DNA of 64,000 bases from Bog-159 sp049516155 (GCA_049516155.1 JBEKTJ010000005.1:1-64000); one strand, 5' to 3'; positions 37,132 to 46,095 are shown, counted from the first letter of the stretch. Numbers and translations: made by a program. Notes: generated by a model not told the origin, from the sequence alone.

Positions 37132-37302
37132 ATGTCGCCACAACGCGCTTTTCCTCCCCCAAACGCGGTACTACTGAAGCTCCAACACAGACGCAGCGAA
37201 CTCGACAACGCCATCCGGCTGCTCGAGGAAATCAGGCTTATCCGCATGCGACGGCCTCCGGAACTGGCCGCCATCATCTCCAAAGTGCGGCGAGTCGCCT
37301 AA
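37132..37302 (+). CDS. Small coiled-coil hypothetical protein
   Basis: The 56-residue protein starts at ATG 37132, with GAGGAG about 13 bases upstream. It reads LLKLQHRRSELDNAIRLLEE then IRLIRMRRPPELAAIISKV, a helix with heptad-like spacing and a basic end. The helix pattern is like that of the protein at 33589-33840. Function is unknown. An earlier start at 37105 would add nine residues. Confidence 0.5.
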   Translation: MSPQRAFPPPNAVLLKLQHRRSELDNAIRLLEEIRLIRMRRPPELAAIISKVRRVA

Positions 37303-37318
37303 GGCGTATGATGGATGC

Positions 37319-37999
37319 ATGCCGTGCCGCGCCGCTCTATTATTTCCAGTAATAGCGGGAACGCTGGCGGCCCAAAATGGCACGGCGCCGAAAGCCTCCG
37401 CGCAGGATTACCCTGTGCACGCGACCCTCGAGAGACTGTCGATCGGCGCAGAGTACTTGGTCCACAGCTTCTCAAGCGGCCGCGAGATGTTCATCGCCAA
37501 GGACTACCTGGTCGTGGAAGTTGCCCTCTATCCCGCCAAAGGCGACAGTCTGCTGGCCAGTGCCGGCCAATTCAGGTTGCGGGTGAACGGACGCAAACAA
37601 GAGTTGGCGCCGCACGCTCCTGGAGTGGTGGCGCACTCGCTAAAGTATCCGGATCGGGAGAGCGGCGCGCACACCGTGGCCGCGTTGGGTCCTGTCGTCT
37701 TCGGCCAGCCCCAGCCAACCGAGCGCTTCCCTGGAGATCCCAATGGCCAGACTGGGAGGCCGCTTCCGCGGGCGCCCGACGATGACCCCAGCGGGCTGGA
37801 CAAAGAGCCGCCCGTGAAGCCCGAGGAGTTGGTGGTCCAAGCCGCCCTGCCCGAGGACGAGCATCGTGGACCGATCAGCGGGTTTCTGTATTTTCCCTAT
37901 CGCGGGAGGGTGGGACGTATCCGTTCGCTGGAGCTGTTATTCTCAGGTGCGGGCGGCAGTACCGCGCTGCAGATGATCGAACCCGACCCGGCGCACTGA
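37319..37999 (+). CDS. Secreted hypothetical protein
   Basis: The 226-residue protein starts with a signal peptide (PCRAALLFPVIAGTLAAQ). The mature part has beta-rich segments (EYLVHSFSSGREMFIAKDYL, QFRLRVNGRKQEL) and a Pro- and Asp-rich linker (RAPDDDPSGLDKEPPVKPEE). It ends with GFLYFPYRGRVGRIRSLELL, suggesting a second beta-sandwich-like piece. I do not recognise a named family. It is followed five bases later by a membrane protein gene, so the two are likely co-expressed. Confidence 0.7.
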   Translation: MPCRAALLFPVIAGTLAAQNGTAPKASAQDYPVHATLERLSIGAEYLVHSFSSGREMFIAKDYLVVEVALYPAKGDSLLASAGQFRLRVNGRKQELAPHAPGVVAHSLKYPDRESGAHTVAALGPVVFGQPQPTERFPGDPNGQTGRPLPRAPDDDPSGLDKEPPVKPEELVVQAALPEDEHRGPISGFLYFPYRGRVGRIRSLELLFSGAGGSTALQMIEPDPAH

Positions 38000-38004
38000 A
38001 GGAG

Positions 38005-39069
38005 TTGTACACTAATGGGTTGGCCGCTGCCGCGCAAGCCGCTACGCATCCCGTCTTTCGGCCGGCGGTTCCACGCTTGGCGCATCGCTGGATCGTCACG
38101 CGCGGCGTAGACCTGGCGTTCGTCATCGGCAGCGCGCTGGCCGGATACGCATACCTGCTAGCGAACGTGGCGCTGCATGTCCCGATTTCGCTTCTCTGGT
38201 GGTTCTGGTCCGTCGGTTTCGACGGCACCCACATCTTCGGCACGGCCTCGCGCACGTTTTTCGATCGCGAGGCGCGCCATACCCGCCGCACGCTGCTCTT
38301 TGGCAGCGCGGCGTTCTTCTTCGCCCTGGGGCCCGTGCTGGTCCTGCTGGGCGGCAAAGCCGTCCTTGCCCTGATCGTGGCCGTGTGGGCTTACTACCAT
38401 GTGGTGCGGCAACACTACGGCATCATGGTGCTGTACAAGGTAAAGAACCACGACTTCGCCAAGCTGGATAACTCTCTCGACCGCTGGTTTCTGGGCGTGA
38501 TGATGGTCTTTCCGCCATTCCATCGCTTCTTCATTCACCACCCCGAAGAATTGGGACTGCACTTCTCGTTCCCGCGCCTGGAGCCCTTCCTATGGGCGCT
38601 GGTGGCGGCTACGGCGCTGATGTATCTCAGCCGCCAGGTCGTACGCATCCGGCGAGGCGATCCGGTGAACCTGCCGAAGTTCCTGTTATTCGCGGGCGTC
38701 ATCCCGCTGCACTGGCTGACTTTCGCCTACATGAGCTGGATGGGCGCGGTGCCCACGGTAACCATCGTCCATAACCTGCAGTATCATGCGCTGATCTGGT
38801 TCCACAACCGCAACCGTTATGGAGCCGACTCGGGCGGCGGGGCACATGGCCGCATCCCGCAAGCGGTTTCGCGCAGCTTACTGAATTATGTGCTCGTGGC
38901 GTTGCTCTTCAGCGCGCTATACCGGGTGCCCGGCTTCCAGTTCGGCCAGACATCCGACTTGGCCTTCGGCTTCTTCTGCGGCTTCGGCCTGACCCACTAT
39001 TACCTCGATAGCAAGATCTGGCGCGTGCGTACGGACCCCGCCCTGCGCCAAGCCCTGCAGATGGCGTAG
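38005..39069 (+). CDS. Polytopic membrane protein of unknown function
   Basis: The 354-residue protein has about eight hydrophobic segments. Many histidines lie at membrane borders: WAYYHVVRQHYGIMVLYK, HNLQYHALIWFHNRNRYG and GLTHYYLDSKIWRVR. Clustered His of this kind occurs in di-metal membrane oxygenases and desaturases, but no standard HxxHH box set is clear, so this is only a hint. The TTG start at 38005 follows GGAG and sits five bases after the preceding stop; a second TTG at 38020 is possible. Likely co-transcribed with the secreted protein upstream. Confidence 0.72.
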   Translation: MYTNGLAAAAQAATHPVFRPAVPRLAHRWIVTRGVDLAFVIGSALAGYAYLLANVALHVPISLLWWFWSVGFDGTHIFGTASRTFFDREARHTRRTLLFGSAAFFFALGPVLVLLGGKAVLALIVAVWAYYHVVRQHYGIMVLYKVKNHDFAKLDNSLDRWFLGVMMVFPPFHRFFIHHPEELGLHFSFPRLEPFLWALVAATALMYLSRQVVRIRRGDPVNLPKFLLFAGVIPLHWLTFAYMSWMGAVPTVTIVHNLQYHALIWFHNRNRYGADSGGGAHGRIPQAVSRSLLNYVLVALLFSALYRVPGFQFGQTSDLAFGFFCGFGLTHYYLDSKIWRVRTDPALRQALQMA

Positions 39070-39079
39070 CGCGAGCACG

Positions 39080-41188
39080 TCACTGGACCCAAACCGTCGC
39101 CGTAGCGCTCGCCACGCCCCCCACGCTGATGATCACCGGCGCCGCACCCGAGGTTCCCTCGGGTAGCGTCAAGTTGATCTGCCAAAGCCCCGCAAACCCC
39201 GGCGCCAACCCCGCAAACAATGCCTCCGCCGGGGCGCCACCTACTGTTGCGGTAACCTTAGCGGTCACTTGCGAGAGCGGATCGGCGCCCGCCGGTTCAC
39301 CCGTCGGAACCGCAGGAGACACGGCCCCAAAGCCCGTGCCGAACAGCAGGATCGCCTGTCCCGGCGCGGCCGGATTATCCTGCGAGTTCACCGAATAATC
39401 CTGATTCAGGGCGGCCGCCTCCTGGGTGCCGTACAACGCAAAGAGGGCAGGCCCGGCCGCCGCGATCATGACCCTCTGCGACGCCGTCACGCCGGCATGG
39501 GTCACCGTCAAGGTCGCGCTACCGGGCGCCGCTTCCCAGGGGACCTGAGCATTGATCTGCGAGGGCGAAACGTAGACCAACGGCGCAGCGATTCCGCCAA
39601 TCTCCACGCTTGCCGCGGCCATCGTGGCGGGCAGCGGCAACAGCAACGGCTGCTGCGCCTCGGCGGCCAGGTTCACGCCATAAATCGAAAACAATTCGCC
39701 GGGACTCAAGGCCGCTTGCGCAGCCGCCGCGTTCACCACTCCATTCGCCGGAAAGGCAGGCGCCGGCACCAACCATTCATAAGTAGCCACTGCACCCGTC
39801 GGCAGTGTGTCGGTAAAGTTGGCGCCGTTCCAGGTCACCGCGAAGGTGGAACTGCTGGACGCCGCGTTCAGTACCAGCAGCACTATCGAGCCATCCGGAT
39901 TTTGAAACGCAACATCCTCAAGCGAGCCTGAGCCATACGTGTTCGAGTCGATGCGGTAAGCGCCCGGCTGCACAAACTTACCCAAATGACCCAGCACGTA
40001 ATACTCGACGTTGCGCGTAATCTGCGGCGGCGAGACGCTGTTGTCCACCGTCACCACGCCGCGGCATGCGGTACATCCGCCGTTCTGCGGCCCGGAATTC
40101 TGGTCCAGCGCGATGTTCCAAAGAGTCACTCCGCGCGCCCAATTGCGCGTGGCGCCGATCAGCAGGTTCTCCGCGTTCCAAGCCAGGTCGCCCGCGAAGC
40201 TGGACCCCACCGTTCCCGAACACTCCGTGAACCAGACGTCCTTCGCCGGATAAGTCTGTTTCACCTGCGATTGCGCGGTCACATCGCCCGCATAGCAATG
40301 GAACGAACTGCCCGCCAGATAGCCGTATGCCGTGCCGTCGGCCAGCAGCGCTTCGGGATACTGGGGCTGGTCCCAGTTGTGTTCGTAGCCGAAAATCTTG
40401 ACGCCGCCAAGCCCCGCGCCCGCCAGCGCCGGCCCCAGGTAATTGCCGATGAAGTTAGCTTCATCGGAGCTAGCCACGGAAGCCGAGGGATATGCAGTGG
40501 TGGAGTTAAGCGGCTCGTTCTGCATGGAGATGGCGTAAACCGGAATGCCTTGCTGCCGATAAGCGTCGATGAAGCGCGTGAAGTACTGCGCCAGGGTCCC
40601 AAAATCGGTGGCGACTACATTGCCGCCATTCATCGTTCCCGTGGTTTTCATCCATGCGGGCGGGCTCCAGGGCAGCGCGTGTACCTTCAGCGACGGGTTG
40701 ATCGAGAGCGCCTGTTGCAGCAGTGGGATGAGGTAAGTCTGGTCGTGCGCAATGGAGAACTGCGCCAAGTTCGGATCGCGCTGGCCGGCGGGAACGTCGT
40801 CATAGCTATAGTCTCCGCTGGCGGAAAAGTCGCTGGCGCCCATCGGCTGGCGCAGGATGCCGATGCCGATGCCAGTATTGGGATCGAACAGGCTCTGCAT
40901 CAGATCGTCGCGCTGCGGCTGTGCGAGATCGTTCCAAAGGACCCACGCCGCCGAATCGGTGAGCGACGCGCCGACGCCGTCCATCTGCTGGTACTTAGTG
41001 CTGGCGTCCACCGCGATGGTGAAGGCAGGCGAACCAGCCGGAGCGCCTGGCGCGAAAGCAAGGCCAGGAGATCTCTGTGCCAGGAGCTTCGATTGATCCG
41101 CGTCGGTCTCGAAAACCTGCACGCTCTGTCCCAGCGCCGTCAGCGCGGCGGCCACCATGAGGGGGCATAAAGTAAGCGCGACCCGCAT
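39080..41188 (-). CDS. Secreted GH30-type glycoside hydrolase with Solibacter-type C-terminal domain
   Basis: The 702-residue protein starts at ATG 41188 with a signal peptide (LTLCPLMVAAALTALGQS). The catalytic barrel resembles glucosylceramidase/GH30: QQMDGVGASLTDSAAWVL, LRQPMGASDFS and LPWSPPAWMKTTG. The acid/base Glu is in AISMQNEPLN (about residue 223) and the nucleophile Glu in WFTECSGT (about 322). A beta-sandwich follows, then the same TIGR03437-type domain seen in the lipase (SPSQINAQVPWEA, GFGAVSPAVPTGEPAG). The family includes beta-glucosidases, beta-1,6-glucanases and xylanases; the specific linkage cannot be told. It should be exported and degrade polysaccharide or glycolipid. 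Confidence 0.9.
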   Translation of the reverse strand: MRVALTLCPLMVAAALTALGQSVQVFETDADQSKLLAQRSPGLAFAPGAPAGSPAFTIAVDASTKYQQMDGVGASLTDSAAWVLWNDLAQPQRDDLMQSLFDPNTGIGIGILRQPMGASDFSASGDYSYDDVPAGQRDPNLAQFSIAHDQTYLIPLLQQALSINPSLKVHALPWSPPAWMKTTGTMNGGNVVATDFGTLAQYFTRFIDAYRQQGIPVYAISMQNEPLNSTTAYPSASVASSDEANFIGNYLGPALAGAGLGGVKIFGYEHNWDQPQYPEALLADGTAYGYLAGSSFHCYAGDVTAQSQVKQTYPAKDVWFTECSGTVGSSFAGDLAWNAENLLIGATRNWARGVTLWNIALDQNSGPQNGGCTACRGVVTVDNSVSPPQITRNVEYYVLGHLGKFVQPGAYRIDSNTYGSGSLEDVAFQNPDGSIVLLVLNAASSSSTFAVTWNGANFTDTLPTGAVATYEWLVPAPAFPANGVVNAAAAQAALSPGELFSIYGVNLAAEAQQPLLLPLPATMAAASVEIGGIAAPLVYVSPSQINAQVPWEAAPGSATLTVTHAGVTASQRVMIAAAGPALFALYGTQEAAALNQDYSVNSQDNPAAPGQAILLFGTGFGAVSPAVPTGEPAGADPLSQVTAKVTATVGGAPAEALFAGLAPGFAGLWQINLTLPEGTSGAAPVIISVGGVASATATVWVQ

Positions 41189-41227
41189 ATCTGCTATTTT
41201 AAGGCGCATCGGCTAAGATGGTGGAAA

Positions 41228-42262
41228 ATGGTGGAAACAATCGAATGGACCCCGGCGGGCGTGGTAATGATCGACCAGACACGCCTGCCCTTGCACGAAG
41301 AGTACATTACCTGCCGGACCTATGAAGACGTTGCCGTGGCCATCCGCAACATGGTGATTCGCGGCGCGCCGGCCATCGGCGTAGCGGCTGCCATGGGGAT
41401 GGCGCTGGGCGTCGCGCATGCCGATGAGGGCGATTTGGATGCGCAAGTGGAGCACATCTGCAGTACGCTGGCGCGCACCCGCCCGACCGCCGTCAACCTG
41501 TTTTGGGCGCTGGACCGCATGCGCAAGCTCTATCAATCGCTGCGCGGCCTGCCACTGGCTGAGATCCGGGAGCGCCTGGCGGCGGAAGCCCAATTGATCC
41601 GGCTGGAGGATATCGCCATCAACCAAGCCATCGGGCGGCACGGCGCGGAACTGGTGCCCGACCACAAGACGGTGCTCACACATTGCAATGCGGGCGCGCT
41701 GGCGACCGCGGGCTACGGCACGGCGCTGGGCGTGATCCGCGCGGCAGTGGCAGCCGGCAAGCACATCGACGTCTTCGCAGATGAGACGCGCCCCTTCTTG
41801 CAAGGCGCACGGCTGACCGTCTGGGAACTGCAGCAGGACCACATTCCCGCCACGCTGATCACCGACAACATGGCCGGCCATTTCCTGAAATCCGGACGCA
41901 TCGGTTGCGTGGTGGTGGGCGCGGACCGCATCGCCGCGAATGGCGATGTGGCCAACAAAATCGGCACTTACTCGGTGGCCGTGCTGGCCAAGGAAAACGG
42001 CGTGCCGTTCTTCGTGGCGGCGCCTATCTCGACGCTGGATCTGGCGCTGGACTCGGGCGATAAGATCCCCATCGAGCGGCGGCCCGATGCGGAGGTGACG
42101 CATGTGTTTGGCAATGCGGTGGCGCCGGAGGGCACGCGGGTCGAGAATCCGGCGTTCGATGTGACGCCGAACCGTTACGTGACGGCGATTATCACGGAGC
42201 GTGGCGTGGCGCGGGCGCCCTATACCGAGTCGCTGCGCAAGCTCGCTTCCGAACACCGGTGA
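41228..42262 (+). CDS. mtnA: S-methyl-5-thioribose-1-phosphate isomerase
   Basis: The 344-residue enzyme isomerises methylthioribose-1-phosphate to methylthioribulose-1-phosphate in the methionine salvage pathway. Diagnostic segments are RNMVIRGAPAIGVAAAMGMA, the catalytic Cys in LTHCNAGALAT, FADETRPFLQGARLT and the catalytic Asp in VVVGADRIAANGDVANKIGTY. Length and motif order are normal. Other methionine salvage genes are not visible. It is convergent, 12 bases apart, with a deoxyhypusine-synthase-like gene, a possible polyamine link because spermidine synthesis yields methylthioadenosine. Confidence 0.95.
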   Translation: MVETIEWTPAGVVMIDQTRLPLHEEYITCRTYEDVAVAIRNMVIRGAPAIGVAAAMGMALGVAHADEGDLDAQVEHICSTLARTRPTAVNLFWALDRMRKLYQSLRGLPLAEIRERLAAEAQLIRLEDIAINQAIGRHGAELVPDHKTVLTHCNAGALATAGYGTALGVIRAAVAAGKHIDVFADETRPFLQGARLTVWELQQDHIPATLITDNMAGHFLKSGRIGCVVVGADRIAANGDVANKIGTYSVAVLAKENGVPFFVAAPISTLDLALDSGDKIPIERRPDAEVTHVFGNAVAPEGTRVENPAFDVTPNRYVTAIITERGVARAPYTESLRKLASEHR

Positions 42263-42274
42263 CGGATCGCCGGA

Positions 42275-43447
42275 TTATATCCCGGATGGTTCCACCGCTT
42301 GCGCCAGCGGGTAGTCTACGCTACGCAGCAACCAGTCGCGATTGGCGCGCACGTCTTCGCGCAACGTTGCGCAGAGCGCGTCGCGCCGTTCGTACAGTCG
42401 ATAGGCATCCCGCTTTGCATGATTGTCCAGTAGCGCTTTCACCAGGAAAGGCATCACCATGGAATAGTCCGCCTGCATGCTCTCTGTGGTTTGCAGATAG
42501 GTGTCCTTATCCACCTTGCCCCAGGTCACGGCTTCGGCGGGCGGGCAGGACGACAGCGACCCGTCCGTCACTGGCGCGGTCACAATCTGCACGTCGAACT
42601 GGTAGCCGCGCACGTTCGACAGCCCCAGCACCTGGCCGAGCGCCGGCTCGGGCTGCAGATTGTAATTCTTCGGCACGCCGCCGCCCAGAATCAGCGTAGC
42701 CAGGGCGCGCGCCTCGCTCTCGAACAATCCCCAGCGGTGATAGGCGCAGGCCTCGAACACTTCGGCGTGCAGGTCCAGGTCGAATGCATATTCGGGCAGG
42801 ATGCCGGCGTTGCGCATGGCCCACAGCTTCATGGAATTCAGGAACACACTGCCGTCCGCCGGAGCGCCTACGAGCACGGGGATGGCGAGCCGATTGCAAG
42901 TCGCCAGCAGGCCGGCCGGCACTCGGTTGCGCCGCTCCTGCGCCGCGTAATACGCCCCCAGCCGATAGCGCAGCTCCGTGCCGGTCATCTTCCTCTGAAA
43001 CTCGGGGCGCGCCAGACAGGCGCTCAGGAAGCGGTCCTGGTCTAGCAGCACGGCCTCGTCGAAGGCCATGTCGGTCACGCGAATCGTGCCTTCGTCGCGT
43101 AGCGCGGCGTCGTTGCTATGGATCGGCACTTCGTGAATCGGATCGTCCCTGTGCGCGTCCAGGCTGCGGTGCCCATCGTGATAACAGACCGCGTCGGTCG
43201 TGCTGATGTAAGCCACCCAGCCCGTTTCGAGCAGGGGGATGAGCCACGCCAGATGCTGGCCCGAAACGGTGACCGGGCCGGATATGGCGAGCGTCAGCGG
43301 GCAACCCTCGCCGATGGCGCGGTCGAGGATCGTATAGATGCGCCGCAGATAAGCGCCGCCGAAGGCCGGCAGACAGTGCCGGAAAATCTCGTCGAGCGTG
43401 TTGCATTCATCGACGCGCCGGACGCGGACGGGGTGGCGATGGGGCAT
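42275..43447 (-). CDS. Deoxyhypusine synthase-like protein
   Basis: The 390-residue protein has the NAD-binding Rossmann fold of the family: LAISGPVTVSGQHLAWLIPLL, YISTTDAVCYHDGHRSL, LILGGGVPKNYNLQPEPAL and AEAVTWGKVDKDTYLQT, where WGK holds the lysine that forms the enzyme imine in true deoxyhypusine synthase. Bacteria lack eIF5A, and bacterial members have been linked to homospermidine or other aminobutyl transfers, so the substrate is open. Start ATG 43447 is preferred because it clears the upstream VapC gene end at 43480 and begins MPHRHPVRV. Confidence 0.87.
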   Translation of the reverse strand: MPHRHPVRVRRVDECNTLDEIFRHCLPAFGGAYLRRIYTILDRAIGEGCPLTLAISGPVTVSGQHLAWLIPLLETGWVAYISTTDAVCYHDGHRSLDAHRDDPIHEVPIHSNDAALRDEGTIRVTDMAFDEAVLLDQDRFLSACLARPEFQRKMTGTELRYRLGAYYAAQERRNRVPAGLLATCNRLAIPVLVGAPADGSVFLNSMKLWAMRNAGILPEYAFDLDLHAEVFEACAYHRWGLFESEARALATLILGGGVPKNYNLQPEPALGQVLGLSNVRGYQFDVQIVTAPVTDGSLSSCPPAEAVTWGKVDKDTYLQTTESMQADYSMVMPFLVKALLDNHAKRDAYRLYERRDALCATLREDVRANRDWLLRSVDYPLAQAVEPSGI

Positions 43448-43479
43448 CGATTCTGACGATAGCATGGCGCGTGCGCCGG

Positions 43480-43914
43480 CTATTTGACTTGCAGGGGGTT
43501 GAACCAACGCAATTGCGGAAACCGGGCGAAGTCCGTGTCGGCGGATACCAACTCCGCTTGGTATTCAATGGCTAAAGCCGCCAAATGCGCATCTGTTGTC
43601 AGGTTCCCGGCGGTTCCCAGACGATCCAGTAAGCCGAACAGAATTTCGGCGTGACGGTCGCCGGGCGCGACTATCCGCACCCGCGGAAGGTTTAGCCATG
43701 CGCGGACTGTGCGAATCGCGTCTTTCGTTGGCATGGGAGAGTTCAGTATCGCCCGGTGAGTGCTGATTCGAATGAAACCTAGAGCAGTTGCCCAAGGCAT
43801 GCCCACCGGACGGGATTGTGTGAGCGTACGCTCCCACCATTCGCGAGCCACGGCGTGTTCACGTGCATCCACGTTGTAAGCGTGGACCAGAATGTTGATA
43901 TCCGGTATTAGCAC
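43480..43914 (-). CDS. PIN-domain ribonuclease toxin, VapC-like
   Basis: The 144-residue protein has the PIN acidic quartet: Asp in LIPDINILVHAYN, Glu in the first third, Asp in NLTTDAHLAALAIEY and Asp in LVSADTDFARFP. It is like the VapC group with a TTDAHLAALA box. It starts seven bases after a ribbon-helix-helix-type antitoxin gene on the same strand. Probably cleaves RNA when not bound by its antitoxin. The reading frame appears intact. Confidence 0.88.
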   Translation of the reverse strand: MLIPDINILVHAYNVDAREHAVAREWWERTLTQSRPVGMPWATALGFIRISTHRAILNSPMPTKDAIRTVRAWLNLPRVRIVAPGDRHAEILFGLLDRLGTAGNLTTDAHLAALAIEYQAELVSADTDFARFPQLRWFNPLQVK

Positions 43915-43921
43915 GTCCGCC

Positions 43922-44179
43922 CTACCGGGACATTTTCTTGAGAAACTCTTCGGCTTCCAGATCGTCCAGGAGTTGATTGAGCTTGTTAGGATCGATTCCC
44001 GGCTTAAACTGATACGAGTGGGGCTCCACTTTAAACTGGACTTTGCACTCCTTTTCGATGGACGACAGACCCGCCCGCAAAGCCTCGTTTACAACTTGCT
44101 TGAGCGTAGACTTTCTTTGCGCAATGCGCTGGCGTATCTGTTGCGCCACATCGGGTTCGAGTGTCAGAGTTGTGCGCAT
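43922..44179 (-). CDS. VapB-like antitoxin, ribbon-helix-helix type
   Basis: The 85-residue protein begins MRTTLTLEPDVAQQIRQRIA with the beta strand and helix of ribbon-helix-helix regulators, followed by STLKQVVNEALRAGLS. The C-terminal half (YQFKPGIDPNKLNQLLDDLE) likely binds the toxin. It lies directly upstream of the PIN-domain gene and should autoregulate the pair. The antitoxin start is 70 bases from the divergent phosphatidyltransferase gene. Confidence 0.85.
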   Translation of the reverse strand: MRTTLTLEPDVAQQIRQRIAQRKSTLKQVVNEALRAGLSSIEKECKVQFKVEPHSYQFKPGIDPNKLNQLLDDLEAEEFLKKMSR

Positions 44180-44252
44180 AAGAGCATCATACCACTCCCC
44201 CTCCCTGATGTTAAGGCATCAAAATAGCCACTCCTGCTAGAATCACCTCTTG

Positions 44253-44834
44253 ATGCGCGCATGGCTAACGCTGCCGAACCTCTTCACCCTGGTCAGGCTG
44301 GTGCTCGCGCCGGTCATAGTTTATGCCACCCTTGACCAGCGCGCCTTCGCGGCTCTTTGCATCTTTGCGGTAGCCGCCTCCACCGACGTAGTCGATGGCT
44401 ATCTTGCGCGCCATTTCGGGGCCGCTACGGCCGCCGGCGCGTTCCTCGATCCCATCGCGGACAAACTGCTGCTCACCGGTGTCTATCTGGCGCTGGCGCT
44501 GGGCGCCAGCGTGCCCTGGTGGCTGGTCGGCGTGATCTTCGGACGCGATTTATTAATTCTTGCTGCATCGGCCGTGGCGCTCCTGACGACCAAAGTGCGC
44601 GCCTTTCCGCCCAGCGTCTGGGGAAAGGCCAGTACTTTCTTTCAGATCCTCACGGCGGTGGCTTTTCTGGGCCGCGCCGCTTTTGGCTCTGCGCTTCTAC
44701 ACAACGTATCCGTTGCTCTGATCTGGCCCACGGTGGCGCTGACTGTCTGGAGTGGAGTGAACTACGGTTGGCGTGGCGTACGGCTCCTACGCCAGAGCCC
44801 AGATCGCGAAGACGGACCCCTGGAGATTCAGTAA
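44253..44834 (+). CDS. CDP-alcohol phosphatidyltransferase, PgsA-like
   Basis: The 193-residue membrane enzyme carries the complete family signature: DVVDGYLARHFGAATAAGAF then LDPIADK, i.e. D-G-x2-A-R-x8-G-x3-D-x3-D. It probably makes phosphatidylglycerophosphate from CDP-diacylglycerol and glycerol-3-phosphate. NLFTLVRLVLAPVIVYATL is the usual N-terminal helix. About five hydrophobic segments are seen. ATG 44253 is preferred to the adjoining TTG. CDP-alcohol enzymes with other acceptor alcohols cannot be excluded. Confidence 0.88.
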   Translation: MRAWLTLPNLFTLVRLVLAPVIVYATLDQRAFAALCIFAVAASTDVVDGYLARHFGAATAAGAFLDPIADKLLLTGVYLALALGASVPWWLVGVIFGRDLLILAASAVALLTTKVRAFPPSVWGKASTFFQILTAVAFLGRAAFGSALLHNVSVALIWPTVALTVWSGVNYGWRGVRLLRQSPDREDGPLEIQ

Positions 44835-45168
44835 GGGATCGTGACTTCGGCAACACGTCCAAAAATTCGTCGAATATCGCGCCGCGCCGCTTTCGGACGG
44901 GTGCTCGGGAGACCCGGGACCCGGCTCCCGGATGCCCAGGATACGAAGGCCAAGCTCTGCGAATACGCTGGCCGCAGCTTCCTCTTGGCGTGGGTAAGTA
45001 TACGTAACAGGTGCGCGGCGGTGTTGTAGTGGTCTGTAAGATTTGACCCGAAGGCTATGCATAATTTGCGTAGCATCGGATCGCGCAACTGCGCTCGAGC
45101 TTTGCTTTCAACTGCCTGGACATTGGCAAAGAAGGTGCAATTATCTACTCCGCCAAGGAGGAAGACTC
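44835..45168. other. 334-base interval without a convincing gene
   Basis: Overlapping open frames occur on the minus strand (44787-45062, 44828-45088), but they have no ribosome site and I do not recognise their translations. The right part must hold the leader of the small secreted protein at 45169, with AAGGAGG at 45155-45161. Confidence 0.4.
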
Positions 45169-45456
45169 ATGTTCAAACGCAGTAGATTCGCCTTGATTCT
45201 CGGGTTGGCAGGCGCTATGGCGGGGCTGCCATCCCTAGCCGCACAGCAGAAGGACCCGGACGCCGCCGGCGTGGCCGAAGCCATCCGCTTCGAAAAAGCC
45301 AAACAAGCGGCTGCCGACCGGCAGGCCCGCATTGAAGAGGCGCGCGAACGCGGCGAAAAATTCGCCGATCGTTCGGCCTCCGAATCAAAGCCCAAAGCCC
45401 ACCCGGTAAACAGCGCATCGGCGGCGCGCAAAACTCCGCCCGCGCAACACAACTAG
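45169..45456 (+). CDS. Small secreted charged protein
   Basis: The 95-residue protein starts at ATG 45169, seven bases after a strong ribosome site AAGGAGG. It has a signal peptide (ALILGLAGAMAGLPSLAAQ) and a highly charged helical mature part (AIRFEKAKQAAADRQARIEE, ARERGEKFADRSASE) with an alanine/proline tail. It could be a periplasmic or surface coiled coil. No family is recognised. The clear signal peptide and ribosome site make it a likely real gene. Confidence 0.65.
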   Translation: MFKRSRFALILGLAGAMAGLPSLAAQQKDPDAAGVAEAIRFEKAKQAAADRQARIEEARERGEKFADRSASESKPKAHPVNSASAARKTPPAQHN

Positions 45457-46095
45457 AGAGATACTGTCTTAGACCGGGGGGATGCACGATCCTCTAGCCT
45501 AGCTGAGAGCAGTTGGAAGCCTGGAAGCAGTCCGGTTGCCGGCGGTCGCGCATTCTGGACTCGCGCGCTTCAAGGACGTGGGAGTGTGCGTGGTGTTTCA
45601 ATCCGGATTCGCGCATCGTTGACGGCCCGTCGGCTCTCGCGGACCAAAATACACATCTTTCCGAACAAGGACATAGCGGCAGCCGAGCAAAAACTTGCGG
45701 CGCTCAAGGGAATTACCGGGAGCAACCTGCCGATCATGGACGGCGTGTTTTCAATGCACGACGAAATCGGGCCCGCTGCCCGGACTGCTAGAGGGGCCTG
45801 AGAGCACAGCACGGTGCTCTCATGATGCCGGATTATGCGTGGGCACGCCTCGAAGCCCATCGGGGCTGGGCGGATATGTGGGGGGCAGCCGCCAGGACAA
45901 TCCGCCTAGAATCCAAATAGTGGTATCTTTTCGGTTCTTCCAAAGCATTCGGGCTCGACGATCCTGCCGGCCTCGAAAGCTGATACGGTAACCGTGGGCG
46001 CTTCTTTTGTTCGTCGGCGCAGCGCCGTCCACGGCGTAGCGGCTCTACTGCGGCTTGGCCAACGAAGATTGCACACGACGGTCCGGCACAGCATT
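45457..46095. other. 639-base interval of uncertain content
   Basis: An open frame at 45586-45801 reads KIHIFPNKDIAAAEQKLAAL and PIMDGVFSMHDEIGPAARTA, which looks protein-like, but it lacks a clear start and a known family. It may be the tail of a decayed gene. The rest, up to the threonine ammonia-lyase start, includes GC-rich and AT-richer patches with no recognised signal. Confidence 0.35.

Noticed and set aside
39986..41170. 394-residue open frame on the plus strand
   Set aside because: Antisense shadow of the GH30 gene; composition is unlike a real protein.
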